64,000 bases of DNA, taken from Procambarus clarkii (taxonomy: Eukaryota > Arthropoda > Malacostraca > Decapoda > Cambaridae). The stretch covers positions 4,806,682-4,870,681 of the forward strand of contig NC_091172.1 of NCBI RefSeq assembly GCF_040958095.1, read 5' to 3'. The notes below the pieces were generated by a model that saw nothing but the letters and a program-made list of their open reading frames with translations, searched no databases and was not told the origin of the DNA. Positions 37,701 to 48,330 of the stretch are shown piece by piece. The translations under genes were made by a program, and so were the position numbers. Positions within the stretch are counted from its first letter, which is position 1. Every line of letters starts with the position of its first letter.

Positions 37701-39404
37701 CGGAAAGCTCCTCGTGACCTCGGGATTTACCACCTTGGCAAGCACAGGGCTGCCCTTACATTTAAGTCCCATAGACCTGGTCACCGCGCACGCAGGGTAC
37801 ACAACATTATCCTCTGCGGCGGGTGGATCCAGGCAAACCTTAGGGGTAGGCAACATAATAGGCAGTCTGGAGTCCCCTACCTTATCCCCTGCTAAATCAT
37901 TACCAACTATTACATCAACATTAGGGAAAGGTAGGTATGAAGTGACTCCGACTGTACAAACACCCTTGTGGAAATCAGATTCCAGGGTAACCTTATGGAG
38001 GGGTACTGCTCGAGTATCACTAGTGACCCCCTCGACCAGTACCACCTCTCCAGTGTCGAGAGTGTTGGCACCTTGCAACGCACTCTCTAAAATTAAAGTC
38101 TGGATGGCACCGGTGTCTCGGAAGATCACCACGTCCTTCCAGGAAGAACCCTCAGACAAAAGTAGTCTCCCTTTCGATAAGAATGGGGTAAGCAAGTCCA
38201 ACCACTGTGGGTTGGAGGTCTTACTCCCTAACCCTTCTGAAAGCCTCAAGCCCTGTGTCACAACTAGAGCATTGGGTCTTTTTTCAGGGTGCAATTGCCA
38301 ACAACGGCTAATAGTGTGGTTTGGACGATTACAGTGACCACAAAAACGTCGGGGAGAAGAGACATTACTAACAGAATTACCCTTCGGTTCACCTTTAGGT
38401 GCCGTTGGGCTAGACACTTTAACAGGGTTAGTTATGTCTGAAACAGAAGGTGCATTAGGTAAAGGGTTAGAATGAGCTGGTCTGGACTGGCTGTGGGTAT
38501 AAGGTTTGCTACTCTGTGGGGTATAATTATTTTTATTGGGCCTTTTGCCCGCCAATTGGTAGTTTTCTGCCAACTTGGCCAAATCCCCTATTTTAGAATT
38601 TAACTCTATCCTTCCTCTAATATACTGTGAAACATTCTCTGGCATAACATCTATAAAATGCTCCATTAAAATTAAGTTCCTGAGAGCCTCGTATGTTTCG
38701 GCTTTCGCCGAGCGAATCCATCTATCAAATAATCGAATTTGATCATTCACAAATTCAGTGAGCGGTTGGTTGTGAGTAGGCCTAAGGTTACGATAAACTT
38801 GGCGGTGAGCTTCAGGAGTAATTTCATATGCCCGCAAAATACATTCCCTGACTTTATCATATTCGAAACACTCGTCGTCAGGCATGTTTATAAAAATATC
38901 TTGTGCTTTACCCCTAAGTCTTCCCTGTAGGATTTTCACCCACTCTTCCTTTGGCCAGTTCATGGACGTGGCCACTCTCTGAAAATGGTTGAAAAACCTT
39001 TCAGGGTCAGACTCGGAAAATTCAGGCAAATTATGCTTTTTCTCATAATGCCTGGGGTTTGAATCCCCGGCAGGTGGAGTTCCAGTGGCATTCGCTCTAA
39101 TTCTAGCCTCCTCGGTTTTGAGTTTTTGCTCCTCTAATTTTATTTTTGCTAACTCTAAAGCTAATTCACTTTCCCTATGAGTTGCACTTTCTGCTTGGCT
39201 AGGCTGGCATAAAGGTGTATCACTTGCCAATAGTTGTTCATCAATACAATGTTGCAATATTTCATTCACCAAAGTCCACTTTTTATCTGCGACATTTAAT
39301 TCTAGGCCAAATTCCTGGCCTAACAATACTAAATTAGACTTTTTAAGTTTCTTTATCTCTACCACTGAAGGCTCCCTTGCCAGGTTCTGCATTTCAGAAG
39401 ACAT
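34788..39404 (-). CDS. Gag-Pol polyprotein with integrase before reverse transcriptase
   Basis: About 1,538 aa if the ATG at 39404 (MSSEMQNLAREP) is used; the frame is open 21 codons upstream. Order: capsid-like region (~110-310; HNLPEFSESDPERFFNHFQR, AQDIF, AYEITPEAHRQVYRNLR), which resembles SCAN/Gmr1 capsid; zinc knuckle CGHCNRPNHTISRCW (~365); aspartic protease FRDTGA...VDVIVGNDLAG; integrase with HHCC finger (GGHQGINITYHK, CNACIVC) and D-D-E core (VVMDCVG, QTDNGTNF, SQGVIERFH). RT follows (RLCTDYRQLNK, FDLSRGYYQIPL, PFGLRNAPATFQRLM, YLDDIVLF), then RNase H (HVDASDSGAGAVL, VEKEALAL, VYTDHNPLVFL, LNVIADALSR). INT ahead of RT is the Gmr1 arrangement and unlike ordinary Gypsy. No frameshift separates gag from pol, so the Gag:Pol ratio must be set in another way. 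No disabling change seen. Confidence 0.93.
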   Translation of the reverse strand: MSSEMQNLAREPSVVEIKKLKKSNLVLLGQEFGLELNVADKKWTLVNEILQHCIDEQLLASDTPLCQPSQAESATHRESELALELAKIKLEEQKLKTEEARIRANATGTPPAGDSNPRHYEKKHNLPEFSESDPERFFNHFQRVATSMNWPKEEWVKILQGRLRGKAQDIFINMPDDECFEYDKVRECILRAYEITPEAHRQVYRNLRPTHNQPLTEFVNDQIRLFDRWIRSAKAETYEALRNLILMEHFIDVMPENVSQYIRGRIELNSKIGDLAKLAENYQLAGKRPNKNNYTPQSSKPYTHSQSRPAHSNPLPNAPSVSDITNPVKVSSPTAPKGEPKGNSVSNVSSPRRFCGHCNRPNHTISRCWQLHPEKRPNALVVTQGLRLSEGLGSKTSNPQWLDLLTPFLSKGRLLLSEGSSWKDVVIFRDTGAIQTLILESALQGANTLDTGEVVLVEGVTSDTRAVPLHKVTLESDFHKGVCTVGVTSYLPFPNVDVIVGNDLAGDKVGDSRLPIMLPTPKVCLDPPAAEDNVVYPACAVTRSMGLKCKGSPVLAKVVNPEVTRSFPSGENQVDLADTFMARLDDAAEDIVESLPPPSTESSGEVENTVEPRPMASDQGLDASLSELQKADPTLADCHETAVSMEEIVDAATGYYYNDRILMRKWRPQSAPLSNEWEVVHQVMLPTCYRERVLAAAHDDPMGGHQGINITYHKILKYFFWPKLKSDVAKFCNACIVCQLVGKPNQTPPKAPLRPIVVPEEPFSHVVMDCVGPLPRTKSGNIYLITMMCITTRYPEAFAVRNIRAKTVVARMLQFFSTFGLPRVVQTDNGTNFKSDVFEQFCKEHGITHKVSSPYHPQSQGVIERFHLTLKQMLKTSCESSHTFWDENLPYVLFAAREGLQSSLGCSPFELVFGHKVRGPLQMLQENLLGNVTLSEGSAFFAQHHQRLKDCKAAALKYLGKAQEKMKERNDAKSKLRVFQPGDPVLVLKPRLGNTMSHKYEGPYIVTEKIGDLTYKVRHSDKRNQVMLIHVNRLKKFQGPRPIALTNVSISSERGDDCSGDPTNLIFNNSSSVNAVEELSHLQMAQREEVQSLVDEFSSLFGEVPTQTDAICHDVELTDYTPIRLQPYRMSPEKKAIVRKEVDFLLQHGLIRPSQGSWCSPCLLVPKPDGSWRLCTDYRQLNKVTIVDAYPLPLLEDCIDELGNAKYVSKFDLSRGYYQIPLTERAKQLTAFVTPEGVFEYQVLPFGLRNAPATFQRLMNSLLAKVPNCRAYLDDIVLFDSNWADHIARLRQLFAILKKANLTLNAKKCHFGQGTVTYLGYEVGQGKVLPRQDKINAILEYPVLKSKKDVQRFIGMCAYYRRFCQNFSSVATPLTDLLRKAVKFKWTSDCAEAFKNLKLILASAPVLASPRFDRPFKIHVDASDSGAGAVLLQTGDDQVEHPVYYYSVKFDKAQRNYSVVEKEALALVLTCKKFEVYLTGNIVEVYTDHNPLVFLTQMKGKNKRILRWALYLQDFNLSITHLPGRLNVIADALSRLPE

Positions 39405-39679
39405 CACTAATAATTTTAGCTCCCAGCCAAAGAAAAAATTAAAAAATAAAAATTGGAAAAAAAACAAAAATTTGCACGGCCCCTAACACAAGGCCACACT
39501 AACCTTAATCGTGAAGGGATCCAGCTGGGTGTCCAGTCAGTGCAAGAATGTCCTTTGCTAGATGAGCTGGACCCTAGGCTAGCACACAACCGTTCTGCAG
39601 AAATAAAAAATTTTAATTTTGGCACTCAAGAATCTAATTTTTTACACTTATAATGTTCCTCCCGGACTGGCCAACCACT

Positions 39680-40668
39680 TGTTACAACTGATATGAGTGG
39701 GACTCTATGGGGTACTGGTACTATTAAGGGGTATAGGTAGTTAGAAGACAGGAGTATCAAATATGGGAGAGCTAAAAGGCCCGGCCCCCAAAATAAACTA
39801 TCCACAGTAGTAATAACTTGCTACAAGACCAAATATGTTCGTCTAAGGGTTGATCACTGCGCTCCCACCTTGGAAGAAGAGATACTCTGTAATTCATGTA
39901 CTTATTTATTAACCCCTTAACAACCCCCCATACACTCACACCAATAACAATAATAATAATAACTTTACCACACTATCTTACGTTAAAAGCCTTGGTCCAC
40001 ATAGGCAGGATACAAGGTTTACACTAATAACAAGCTAGGGTAAAGTACTACTGGATAAGCCCTGAAGCTGGATGCAGCTTAGGGTAGTGAAACCGCGTGG
40101 GACCCTAATACAAAACACAACACTTAGGGGTACCCAAACACTGGCAAAATACTATCCCCAGGTCTCACCAATCGTTACTACCAGAGTAGGCACACTCACT
40201 AATGCCCTGTACTTAGCTTAAGGATACAGGAACTTCAGGTAAGGGAAATAAGTAAGAGGAGAAGGAAGGAGCGTAGGGGAGCAGCCACAGAGTAGGTCTT
40301 ATCCACACACACCAGCCAGAGAGAAGAGCGAGCTCCTCGCGACCACCTGGCCTCCCTCATGTCGTGGTGCCGGAAGGAGCCTAATTGATCGTGCAGCTAA
40401 GCACATTAAAGATCTTCCCCTATGCAACGTATTGTTACTTTATGAGTGATTAGAAAGTATTAGTAAGCAAAGTTGGTGCCTATGTTATTATTTAATAATC
40501 AACCCCCAGCTCAGTCTTTAAATGCTCTTTGAGAAACAATAATAGTCTTACGTCTGGCAGGGAAGATACAAACAATTTCCATTCGAAATGCGCCAACTGT
40601 ACTACTTAGGAAGTTTAATAGCTCAATTTTGACCTCTGGTTTCCACTGGAGAACCCAGGGTCGTAACA
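39680..40668 (-). repeat. 5' LTR of the Gmr1-type element
   Basis: 989 bp, same as 33487-34475. On the minus strand it precedes the gag-pol frame and would hold the promoter. No clear TATA box was assigned. Confidence 0.93.
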
Positions 40669-40675
40669 GTAATAT

Positions 40676-40884
40676 ACTATAAATGAAAAATGCCACTTTA
40701 TAAAATGGGTTAATACAAGTGGCAGAGTCAGGCTAATATTATTGTCAGATAAGATAATATAATTGCCAGTATTCTAATATAATTGTGTCAAGATAATATT
40801 ATTGTCATTCAGGATAATATATTTACCAGCACGCTAATGTAACTGCCAGTGTCAGGCTAATATAATTGCCAGTCAATTTAATTT
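40676..40884. repeat. ~20-bp minisatellite, left part
   Basis: Irregular units of the type AGGCTAATATAATTGCCAGT. The same units continue at 55015-55510, so the array was one block before a LINE inserted. Confidence 0.85.
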
Positions 40885-42218
40885 CCCTCTGCGAAGTTTG
40901 ACCTCATACAATCAGCTGCTAAGCAAAAAACCAACCTCTATATAAATGAGTGTCTTACAAAGCAGCGTGGATCCCTCCTCTACAGGCTGCGCCAAATTCG
41001 CAAACAAAAACCTGGTCTTATCAAGCAGTGCTACACTAGGAATGGTACGATTTTTGCGAAGAAGGAAATTACAGGAAAAAGATATGAAATAAAATGTGAC
41101 CAACAACTCCTGGCCTTCTTAAGTGATTGTGGTATATCTGAAAACCTGAACCCGACCAATGCCAGTACTTAAAATAACTCTTTCAGTGCTAGAGCCTAAC
41201 CTAACTTAATCTAACTTTGTCTAAGGTGCTGTCTCTGCCTTACCTTTTACCTAATGTTCTCTCATTCATATAATTTCCTAAATAATCCATCAAGTCTCCA
41301 TGCACTTATGCAAGCATCTACCTCAGTTTCATTGTAAAATTTTACTCTTAAATCTAATCTTACTCTATTCCATTTATATTTTAAATTAATTTGTATTGAT
41401 CTATATCATTTATTGAAATCAATTATTGATCTCATTTTTGTTCTTTTAATTAAATTCATACTAATTATAAGTTAAAACTAAGCTTAATAAAATTTATTAT
41501 CTGTAAGATTATTTTACTTTACAATTATCATTTGTCAAATTTTTTTATATATTCATCTTGTCAGTCTCTACTGATTTTTTGTTCTCTCCACCAAACTTGT
41601 GTATCCTCCATGGCTATCTAGTGACCTTAATTCTACCTCTAATTGTTTCAATTCTTTTGTTTACTTGCATTTATTGCTGTGTTTTGCCATAATTATTCTC
41701 TAATTTAGCAGACTCAATACTTTGTAAGCTCTTATTGTATTGTTATATTATTTTATTGTTTGTGTTTTGCTGTAATTACTTTCTATTTTACAGCAGATTT
41801 GTTTTCATCTGTTCCTGTAACTGCTTATCTTATTGTATCGTGACATTCTTATCTATATTGATATATATTATCTATCTATTGTTACTTACAGTGTACCTGA
41901 GAGTACTTGTAAGCAATCTACCTCATTTTTTCATTTTGCTCAATTTGTTTTTGTATTGCTTAGTCTTGTTTATATTTTTGTTTTGTATATCTATATCTTG
42001 TGTTTTGTATAGCCCATGTTTATATGTTTTTTCTTTAATCACATTTATTACCTAGGTTTCCTAGCCTAGCCATACTCCCTTACTCCATTGTACCCCTGTA
42101 AGCCCCTTTTGTGTTTGTTTTGCACAGTATTGTGTACATTTTTTTTCCCTATTTTATAGCTTATTTCTACCTTGTAATTTGCCTTTCTTTCCTTGTTTTC
42201 CTGCAATCAGCTTTTTTT

Positions 42219-44791
42219 ATGCAGTCAAGTATAGACCCAGAACTTAACCTCTTATCCACTATCTATGACAATAATCACTTTAATGATCTAAATTGCAGAT
42301 ATTTTGCAGCACATGATGTAAACAATGTAGTAACTCATAATCACAATATCTCTGTAATCAATTTGAACGTTAGATCCGTAGGTAAACACTTCGATGATGT
42401 TAGTGCCTTGATTGAAGCTATTGACAACAAATTCTCTTTTATTATACTTACTGAAACATGGTTGAAAGAGGATACTACTCAACTCTTTAACATGCCTAAC
42501 TACTCAGCAATTCACAACTGTCGTCAACTTCAGAGAGGTGGTGGCACTGCTCTTTACTACCACCAAGAACTAACATGCTTAAAAGAAATTAGAACTAGAG
42601 ACTGCTATGGGGAGTATATCTTCGCCAGCTTCAGAGTCAAGGGTGCCGAGTCTGTCCTGTCTGTGGGTGCAGTTTATAGAATTCCTAACACTGATGTGTC
42701 CGAATTCAACTCAAATCTTAGAAATCTAATACTTGATAACAGACTGAACAAAAACCACCTAATTATCGCAGGGGACTTTTAATATTGACCTCTGCGAGCC
42801 AGAACACCCTACTGCTGTTAGCTTCCTCAACTGTATGAATTCCTGCTTCCTCATACCCTTAATCACTAGACCTACTAGAATCACTGATAGCACTGCCACG
42901 ACTCTAGATCACATCTGGACAAACATAACCTCTCCGCTTACTTCAGGTATAATCACCGATAGCACTACAGACCATTACCCCACATTTCTCTTAACTAACA
43001 TTAGCAAACCACCTCTTGAGTCAAGAGAGATACGTTTTAGACTACACAATGAAACTGCTATAGACAATTTTATAACTGCTGCTGATAATGTCAACTGGGA
43101 GTCCGAGTTAGGTAACATAGAGGACATCAACCTAGCACTTCAATCTTTTCTTCAAAAAACTCTTAGCCTTTATAATACCCACTGTCCTATGCTTACAAAT
43201 CTATTAATAAAAAACATGACCTTGAGAAGAAGTATAGGTTAGGAATTGTCTCCAAAGAATTCTCAAATAATTACTCATTATTGCTATCTAAGATAATTAG
43301 ACGAGCCAAAACTAAATACTACGAAGATAAATTTACCCAAATAAAGAGCAACATTAAACAAACTTGGAGAACAATTTCACAAATATTGGGATCAAAGAAG
43401 TCTATAAATAACAACCCGACTCTCCTGTCTAATAACGATGGTCAGCTTTCAGCCTCTGATTCTGCTATTGAGTTCAATAGGTTCTTCTCTTCCATTGGTT
43501 CATCCCTTGCTAATGATATTCCATCTACCAGTACTGACATTAAGGACTATCTTACAAGTAACTATCCACAGTCTCTGTACCTAAAGCCTATTAATTCCAC
43601 TGACGTCAGTGAGATAATCCTTTCCCTTAAAACCAAGTCTGGTGCCCTTGAGGAGATACCAACTTTAATCTACAAAAAAGCCTCCAGATCTTTAGCCCCT
43701 GCTATTGCTTTGCTCTTCAACAAGTCACTTGAACTCCAAACCTTTCCAGATATTCTAAAAAAAGCGAGAGTAAGGCCTGTCCACAAATGTGGTGATCTCA
43801 CAGATGTTAACAACTACAGACCTATATCAATCCTGCCAAACTTGTCAAAAATTTTTGAAAAACTAATCAATAAGCAGCTTTACTCATATCTAGCCAAACT
43901 CAATATACTTAGCCCTTGCCAATATGGCTTCAGGCCCAAAAAAAGCACTAACGATGCACTTATTAGTATGCTTAACTCGATTCATACAGCTCTTGATAAA
44001 AATGAGTTCCCTGTTGGGAACCTGCGTAAAGCTTTCGATACTGTCAACCACCAAAACCTTCTTCTTAAATTACATCATTATGGTGTCAGAGGACACTCCC
44101 TACAATACCTCAAATCCTACCTTACTGACAGGCTCCAATGTGTTTCTGTGAATAATACAATTTCTCCCACCCTACCCATTAACATTGGAGTTCCCCAGGG
44201 CAGCATACTTGGCCCTCTCCTCTTTCTCATCTACATTAATGACCTTCCAAATGCCTCCCAACACCTCAAACCAATTCTATTTGCTGACAACACAACATTC
44301 ATTTACTCCAGTCCTGATCCCCTTGCTCTAAATGCCACAGTAAATACTGAGCTTAATAAAGTCCATCTGTGGCTAACTGTCAACAAACTCACCCTTAACA
44401 TTGACAAAACATTCTATATTCTGTTTGGCAATAAATCCTCTAATCAAATAAATCTCAAAATAAACAATACTCAAATTTGTAACAAATTAGATGGCAAATT
44501 CCTTGGCATTCTCATTGACCACAAGCTGAATTTCCAGGGACACATTCTAAACATATCAAAAAAAGTTTCAAAAACTGTGGGCATTCTTTCTAAGATCAGA
44601 TATTATGTACCACGCCCTGCCCTGGTGACTCTCTATTACTCCCTTATCTATCCATATCTCAACTATGGTATTTGTGCTTGGGGCTCTACTACCCAAAATC
44701 ACTTACGTCCTCTAATTACTCAACACAAAGCTGCTATTAGGACAATATCCAATTCTGGCCCCAGACATCACTCGGTACCCCTACTCAAATC
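42219..44791 (+). pseudogene. LINE ORF2, inactivated
   Basis: It is homologous to the intact ORF2 but broken. An extra T near 42778 shifts the frame in the endonuclease at AGDF. A deletion near 43195-43245 removes the RLNNPWL region and ends the next frame. Four codons (LFVD) are missing before NLRKAFDTV near 44017. The RT catalytic motif reads FADNTT (about 44283), with the second Asp changed to Asn. The gene is then cut at 44791. Each of the frameshifts and the active-site change would abolish activity. Confidence 0.9.
44784..44791. repeat. 8-bp target-site duplication of the MULE-like element (left)
   Basis: CTCAAATC at 44784-44791 and again at 54352-54359. The uninterrupted LINE copies have this sequence once (for example CTCAAATCTCTGAATATG at 292-309). 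Confidence 0.93.
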
Positions 44792-45665
44792 GGGTCCATA
44801 GAATTACCCCAATCATCCCAAATCAGGCCAAAACTACCCAAAACGTATTAGCATTACGTAAGTAATGAAGAAATATGGTATATTTACTTACTATAATGTT
44901 GGTGCTACACGTAGAACATGATCAAACCTATTTTTTCTCTGAAATAATCTAATTTCATAACGAAATGAGACGTAAATATGTGAGAGGTGACGCCATAGGA
45001 AGTCGACGGTCCAAGCGACAATTGTGTGGAGCGACTTATCCAAGATATATGGTCGCCTGGAGAGTGTTTGCTGCCATAACAGCCTCCTGTACACAGTGAT
45101 CCAGTCGTCGTATTTCATGGCTCAAATTGTCGCAAATTTAATTGGTAATATTAACAAGTAGAATGTGTATTTATAATAATATTTTTCATAAACAGCCACA
45201 AAATATTTAATATTTATTAAAAAAAAGTGTCTGGAAGTTAAATCAATTCCACATGACAATAAATTTGTTATATAGATACTAGCGTTATTCGTTGGTATGC
45301 GTTCGCTATTTAAACTACTCCAGTCCTTTTCGTTCATAGAACACCGAACCCTACACGCTCTCTGATATATTGCTTAATTAACAAATATTCACAAATAAAG
45401 ATTATATTTATATATGTTATCAGAAAGGCAGATATAAAATAGTTTGTGTTAATGCATCACAGAGATTATACCTTATTAGAGGAAAAATATTCATATTTTA
45501 AACAAGGCTTCTTGGCCGACGCTCTCCCTTTCGATGGGAACTATGACCTTTTGAAAATCAATGTTAATTGAATCTATATATTATAAAAAACGAAGTTTTT
45601 TATGTCATCAGAAAGACATATAAGCTGCATGTTAATACTTTGGTATAAATATAACTGAAGTGAAA
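44792..45665. repeat. Left TIR of the MULE-like element
   Basis: About 870 bp, the reverse complement of 53690-54351, except for 219 extra bases (45101-45319) bounded by CCAGTC on both sides. An ORF of 75 codons read outward (45118-44891) is mirrored in the other TIR. Confidence 0.9.
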
Positions 45666-45782
45666 GTGAAGATATATATGCCTTTTTATAGTTACTTGAT
45701 GGCTCGCTCAGGGAGTGTGAAGGCCTGCACACAAGCCAATCAATTTTATAATTAATGTACATATATGCAAAGTAACGTCAAA

Positions 45783-46410
45783 GGTTTTTATTTCAGAATG
45801 AAGACAGATGTAAGAGGAATAATAAGAGGAAATGAAGATGAAGAAATGATAAAAAGAATGGCAATAGTGGATAGTAGTAACACACTTAAGAATTATTCAG
45901 TAATAAATACAAACTCGTCCTTCACCTATGATAAAGGAAAGTCAACTTGGAAGGATTCAATTTACATGAGATTAAGATTAGGATACAAATATATCTGGCA
46001 ATACGGAGTTGATGTCAGTGAAAAAGATAAGGAGTGTAAATTATGTAGTATGCCGCACGCCCACACCTTAGAACATTATGTATTATAGTGTCAACTTATT
46101 GATAACTATAGAAATAAGGAAATAAGTAATGTACCACATCAAATTGTTTGTATGTGTGATAATGGTATGATACAGTATACTTAGGAGCTACAAAACTTTT
46201 GCCCCAAGAGTGTAACAATTGTATGCTGTACTTACTATATTAACCTGCAATGTTAAATGGGATTCTTGTAATGTTAATTGTCTATTTGTACTTACTGAAT
46301 TTGTGCGCCCCTTGAGGGACTTGAAGTAGAGGGGGTAGAAATAGCCTAAGTTACTCTATCCCTTTGAGATGTATTTTTTCTTGTCTCAATAAACATACTT
46401 GAACTTGAAC
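45783..46410 (+). mobile_element. RNase H-type LINE 3' end inside the MULE-like element
   Basis: 45800-46085 reads FTYDKGKSTWKDSIYMRLRL then GYKYIWQYGVDV and CKLCSMPHAHTLEHYVL, the C-terminal domain of the LINE at 61291-62709. A stop at 46086 breaks it. The 3' UTR contains CCCCTTGAGGGACTTGAAGT and ends in a (CTTGAA)n tail at 46410, exactly where the inner inverted repeat starts. Confidence 0.8.
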
Positions 46411-46551
46411 TATAAATATTTTTGGCTTCCTGACCATAAAGTTACCGCCGCAGTCGAGGGTAAGAGACCGGATGTACCCCATATACAAGCCGCACTAGCT
46501 ATTAGTTCATAAAAGCTGACAACTTACCCAGATAAACATTACTTCCTAATT
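46411..46551. repeat. Inner inverted repeat, left arm
   Basis: TAAATATTTTTGGCTTCCTG at the outer edge through ACTTCCTAATTATATA. It is the reverse complement of 50473-50632 with about 90% match apart from a 20-odd-bp insertion in the right arm. Either a nested element or the ends of an older element. Confidence 0.8.
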
Positions 46552-46639
46552 ATATATATATATGCAAATAATACAATTAAAATGTTTAAAACATGATTAT
46601 ATATATGTATCATGTGGACAGTTTTTAATGTAATTTTTT

Positions 46640-46722
46640 CTCCTGATATTCGGGTTCTTTATTATGCTTCATCTTGAGGCAAAGCCCAATACCTTACGCC
46701 ATATTGATGCTCTGTCCACAGA

Positions 46723-46762
<40 letters not shown>

Positions 46763-47540
46763 TATACATTGATGGTTTCCTACACCGCCACACGGGTGCA
46801 GCTGCAAGTGCAGTTGCCTCTACCCATCAGACAGAACTATTTGCCTTGCTTGTTACACTAAAATGTGTACAAGTGTGTGTGTCTATGTATGTATTAACAC
46901 GATATACTGAACGGGGTGAGAATAGCTTGAGCTACCTCATCCATTTGTGTGTATTTTACCTCAATAAACTTATTTCAATTTCAATTTCAATTCAAGTCTC
47001 CAAACTTGATGCATTAATTGTAAGTGATTTTCTACCATCCTGCATTAATTGTAAGTGATTTCTATCATGCTTAATTGCGCGCAACTCTTTAAGACACAAT
47101 TGTAACATAACCGTGTCTGAAGCTAGACAGAAAACACAACATTATTAGTGATGGTAACATAAGCCATTTCATGTGAATTCCATCTTCGTTGACCTCCGAA
47201 ACTTGAGGAATGGTCCAGAAAATAGCTACTAAAGTTTAAGTCAAGTGTGAAGATACTTTAGTTGATACTTAGATACTTCCAATAAGTGTAAACATAAGTG
47301 CTGACGATGCTACCTTCCTCTATTCAGACCCCAACCCAAACGCACTATATAATAATGAAAATAATAGATTTAAAAAGTCCACTCATGGATGTAAACTAAC
47401 AAACTCACATCAAACATAAAAAAGACCAACTACTATTTTTGTTCGAAAGTAAATCCTGAAACCAAATTCAACTTCAGATACACAATGTTAACATTAGCAA
47501 TAATGATTATGGAAAGTTCCTTGACCTATACATAGACAAG
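46640..47540 (+). mobile_element. LINE fragments (RNase H-type and family B) within the MULE-like element
   Basis: 46660-46880 and 47003-47130 match 11365-11700 (RNase H region; CATATTGATGCTCTGTCCAC). They are separated by an inserted LINE 3' tail (46885-47002, ending (TTTCAA)n). 47325-47540 is a family B RT fragment (GACCCCAACCC..., then the LDKRLNF-like segment). All frames are broken. Confidence 0.65.
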
Positions 47541-47581
47541 AGACTGAACTTCAGCATCCACATACAACACATATGTGGGTG

Positions 47582-47584
<3 letters not shown>

Positions 47585-47668
<84 letters not shown>

Positions 47669-47712
47669 GCGCGCACACGCACACGCACACACGCACACGC
47701 ACGCACACACAC

Positions 47713-47804
<92 letters not shown>
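47585..47804. repeat. (AC)n microsatellite with GC-rich interruption
   Basis: About 220 bp of (AC)n with ACGC variants at 47667-47720. ORFs of 80-100 codons here are pure Thr/His or Val/Cys repeats and not genes. Confidence 0.97.
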
Positions 47805-47805
<1 letters not shown>

Positions 47806-48330
47806 AGGAAGACATTTACAGAGAGTAGGGAATTAATTAGGTATCTGGTAGCTAGTTAAGTGGTTTGGGATTTATATCTTGAGGTACTGTATACAATGTT
47901 CACAACATAGCAATGTATAATCATTTCATTGTATACAACACATTTTGGTGAAATCCCACGGTATTCCTAGACCAGAATCATAAACATCTCTGACTTCCCA
48001 CAGCAAGGCGCCGGGCACCGCGGGCTCCAGGCATGATGATTTATGTTTATTTCTCAGAGCAGTAAACAGCCTGCGGCAAAGCTACCCATATGTGTAGAGC
48101 TCAGTACTACAGATGAAGAACAACAACGTAAACATTTTTGACGTTGATTAGTTTGCTCAAACACCACTAATTTCCATAAAATAAATATAGACAAAACATT
48201 TCTGCTACAAAAATAAATGAGAGTAAGAATGCTTGTGGTCTCTTGAAGTGCAGGATAATTAAAATAAGTTTTATATTTTATAGATATAGTACTTGTTTAC
48301 AGACTATATAAATCACCACGTTAATAATAA
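47805..48330. other. Unassigned stretch upstream of the MULE transposase
   Basis: No recognisable coding motif. It should contain the transposase 5' part if the element were intact, so that part is lost, highly diverged or split by introns. Confidence 0.4.

Larger units (their letters stand above)
33487..40668 (-). mobile_element. Complete LTR retrotransposon, Ty3/Gypsy Gmr1-type
   Basis: 7,182 bp flanked by 5-bp direct repeats GTAAT (33482-33486, 40669-40673). The two LTRs are 989 bp each, begin TGTTACAACTG and end GTAACA, and look identical by eye. One frame encodes Gag-PR-INT-RT-RNase H. A purine run (minus strand GAAGGGGGGAGGAG, 34476-34490) abuts the 3' LTR as a polypurine tract. Just inside the 5' LTR the minus strand reads TGGTTGGCCAGTCCGGGAGG, a plausible tRNA primer site; the tRNA was not identified. 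Matching LTRs and an open ORF indicate a very recent insertion. Confidence 0.93.
40885..44791 (+). mobile_element. LINE family A copy in the minisatellite, 5' portion
   Basis: This copy starts inside ORF1: 40890-41170 is the ORF1 C-terminus (NLYINECLTKQRGSLLYRLR, ending TAA at 41168-41170). ORF2 begins at 42219. It is interrupted at 44791 by the 9.56 kb MULE-like element and resumes at 54360, where the C-terminus, 3' UTR and (ATT)n tail (to 55013) are found. Confidence 0.92.

Noticed and set aside
37504-38337. 277-codon ORF on the + strand
   Set aside because: Antisense shadow of the gag-pol frame of the LTR retrotransposon; no motifs.
39405-39467. Upstream extension of gag-pol (21 codons rich in Phe)
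   Set aside because: T-rich leader sequence; the ATG at 39404 gives a sensible Gag start, though initiation was not tested.
42111-42218. Longer N-terminus for the LINE ORF2 (hydrophobic leader before MQSSIDPE)
   Set aside because: The intact copy has its ATG at MQSSIDPE with an in-frame boundary upstream; the extra residues come from the AT-rich inter-ORF spacer.
47507-47859. ORFs rich in Val-Cys or Thr-His
   Set aside because: Translation of (AC)n; no non-repetitive coding sequence.
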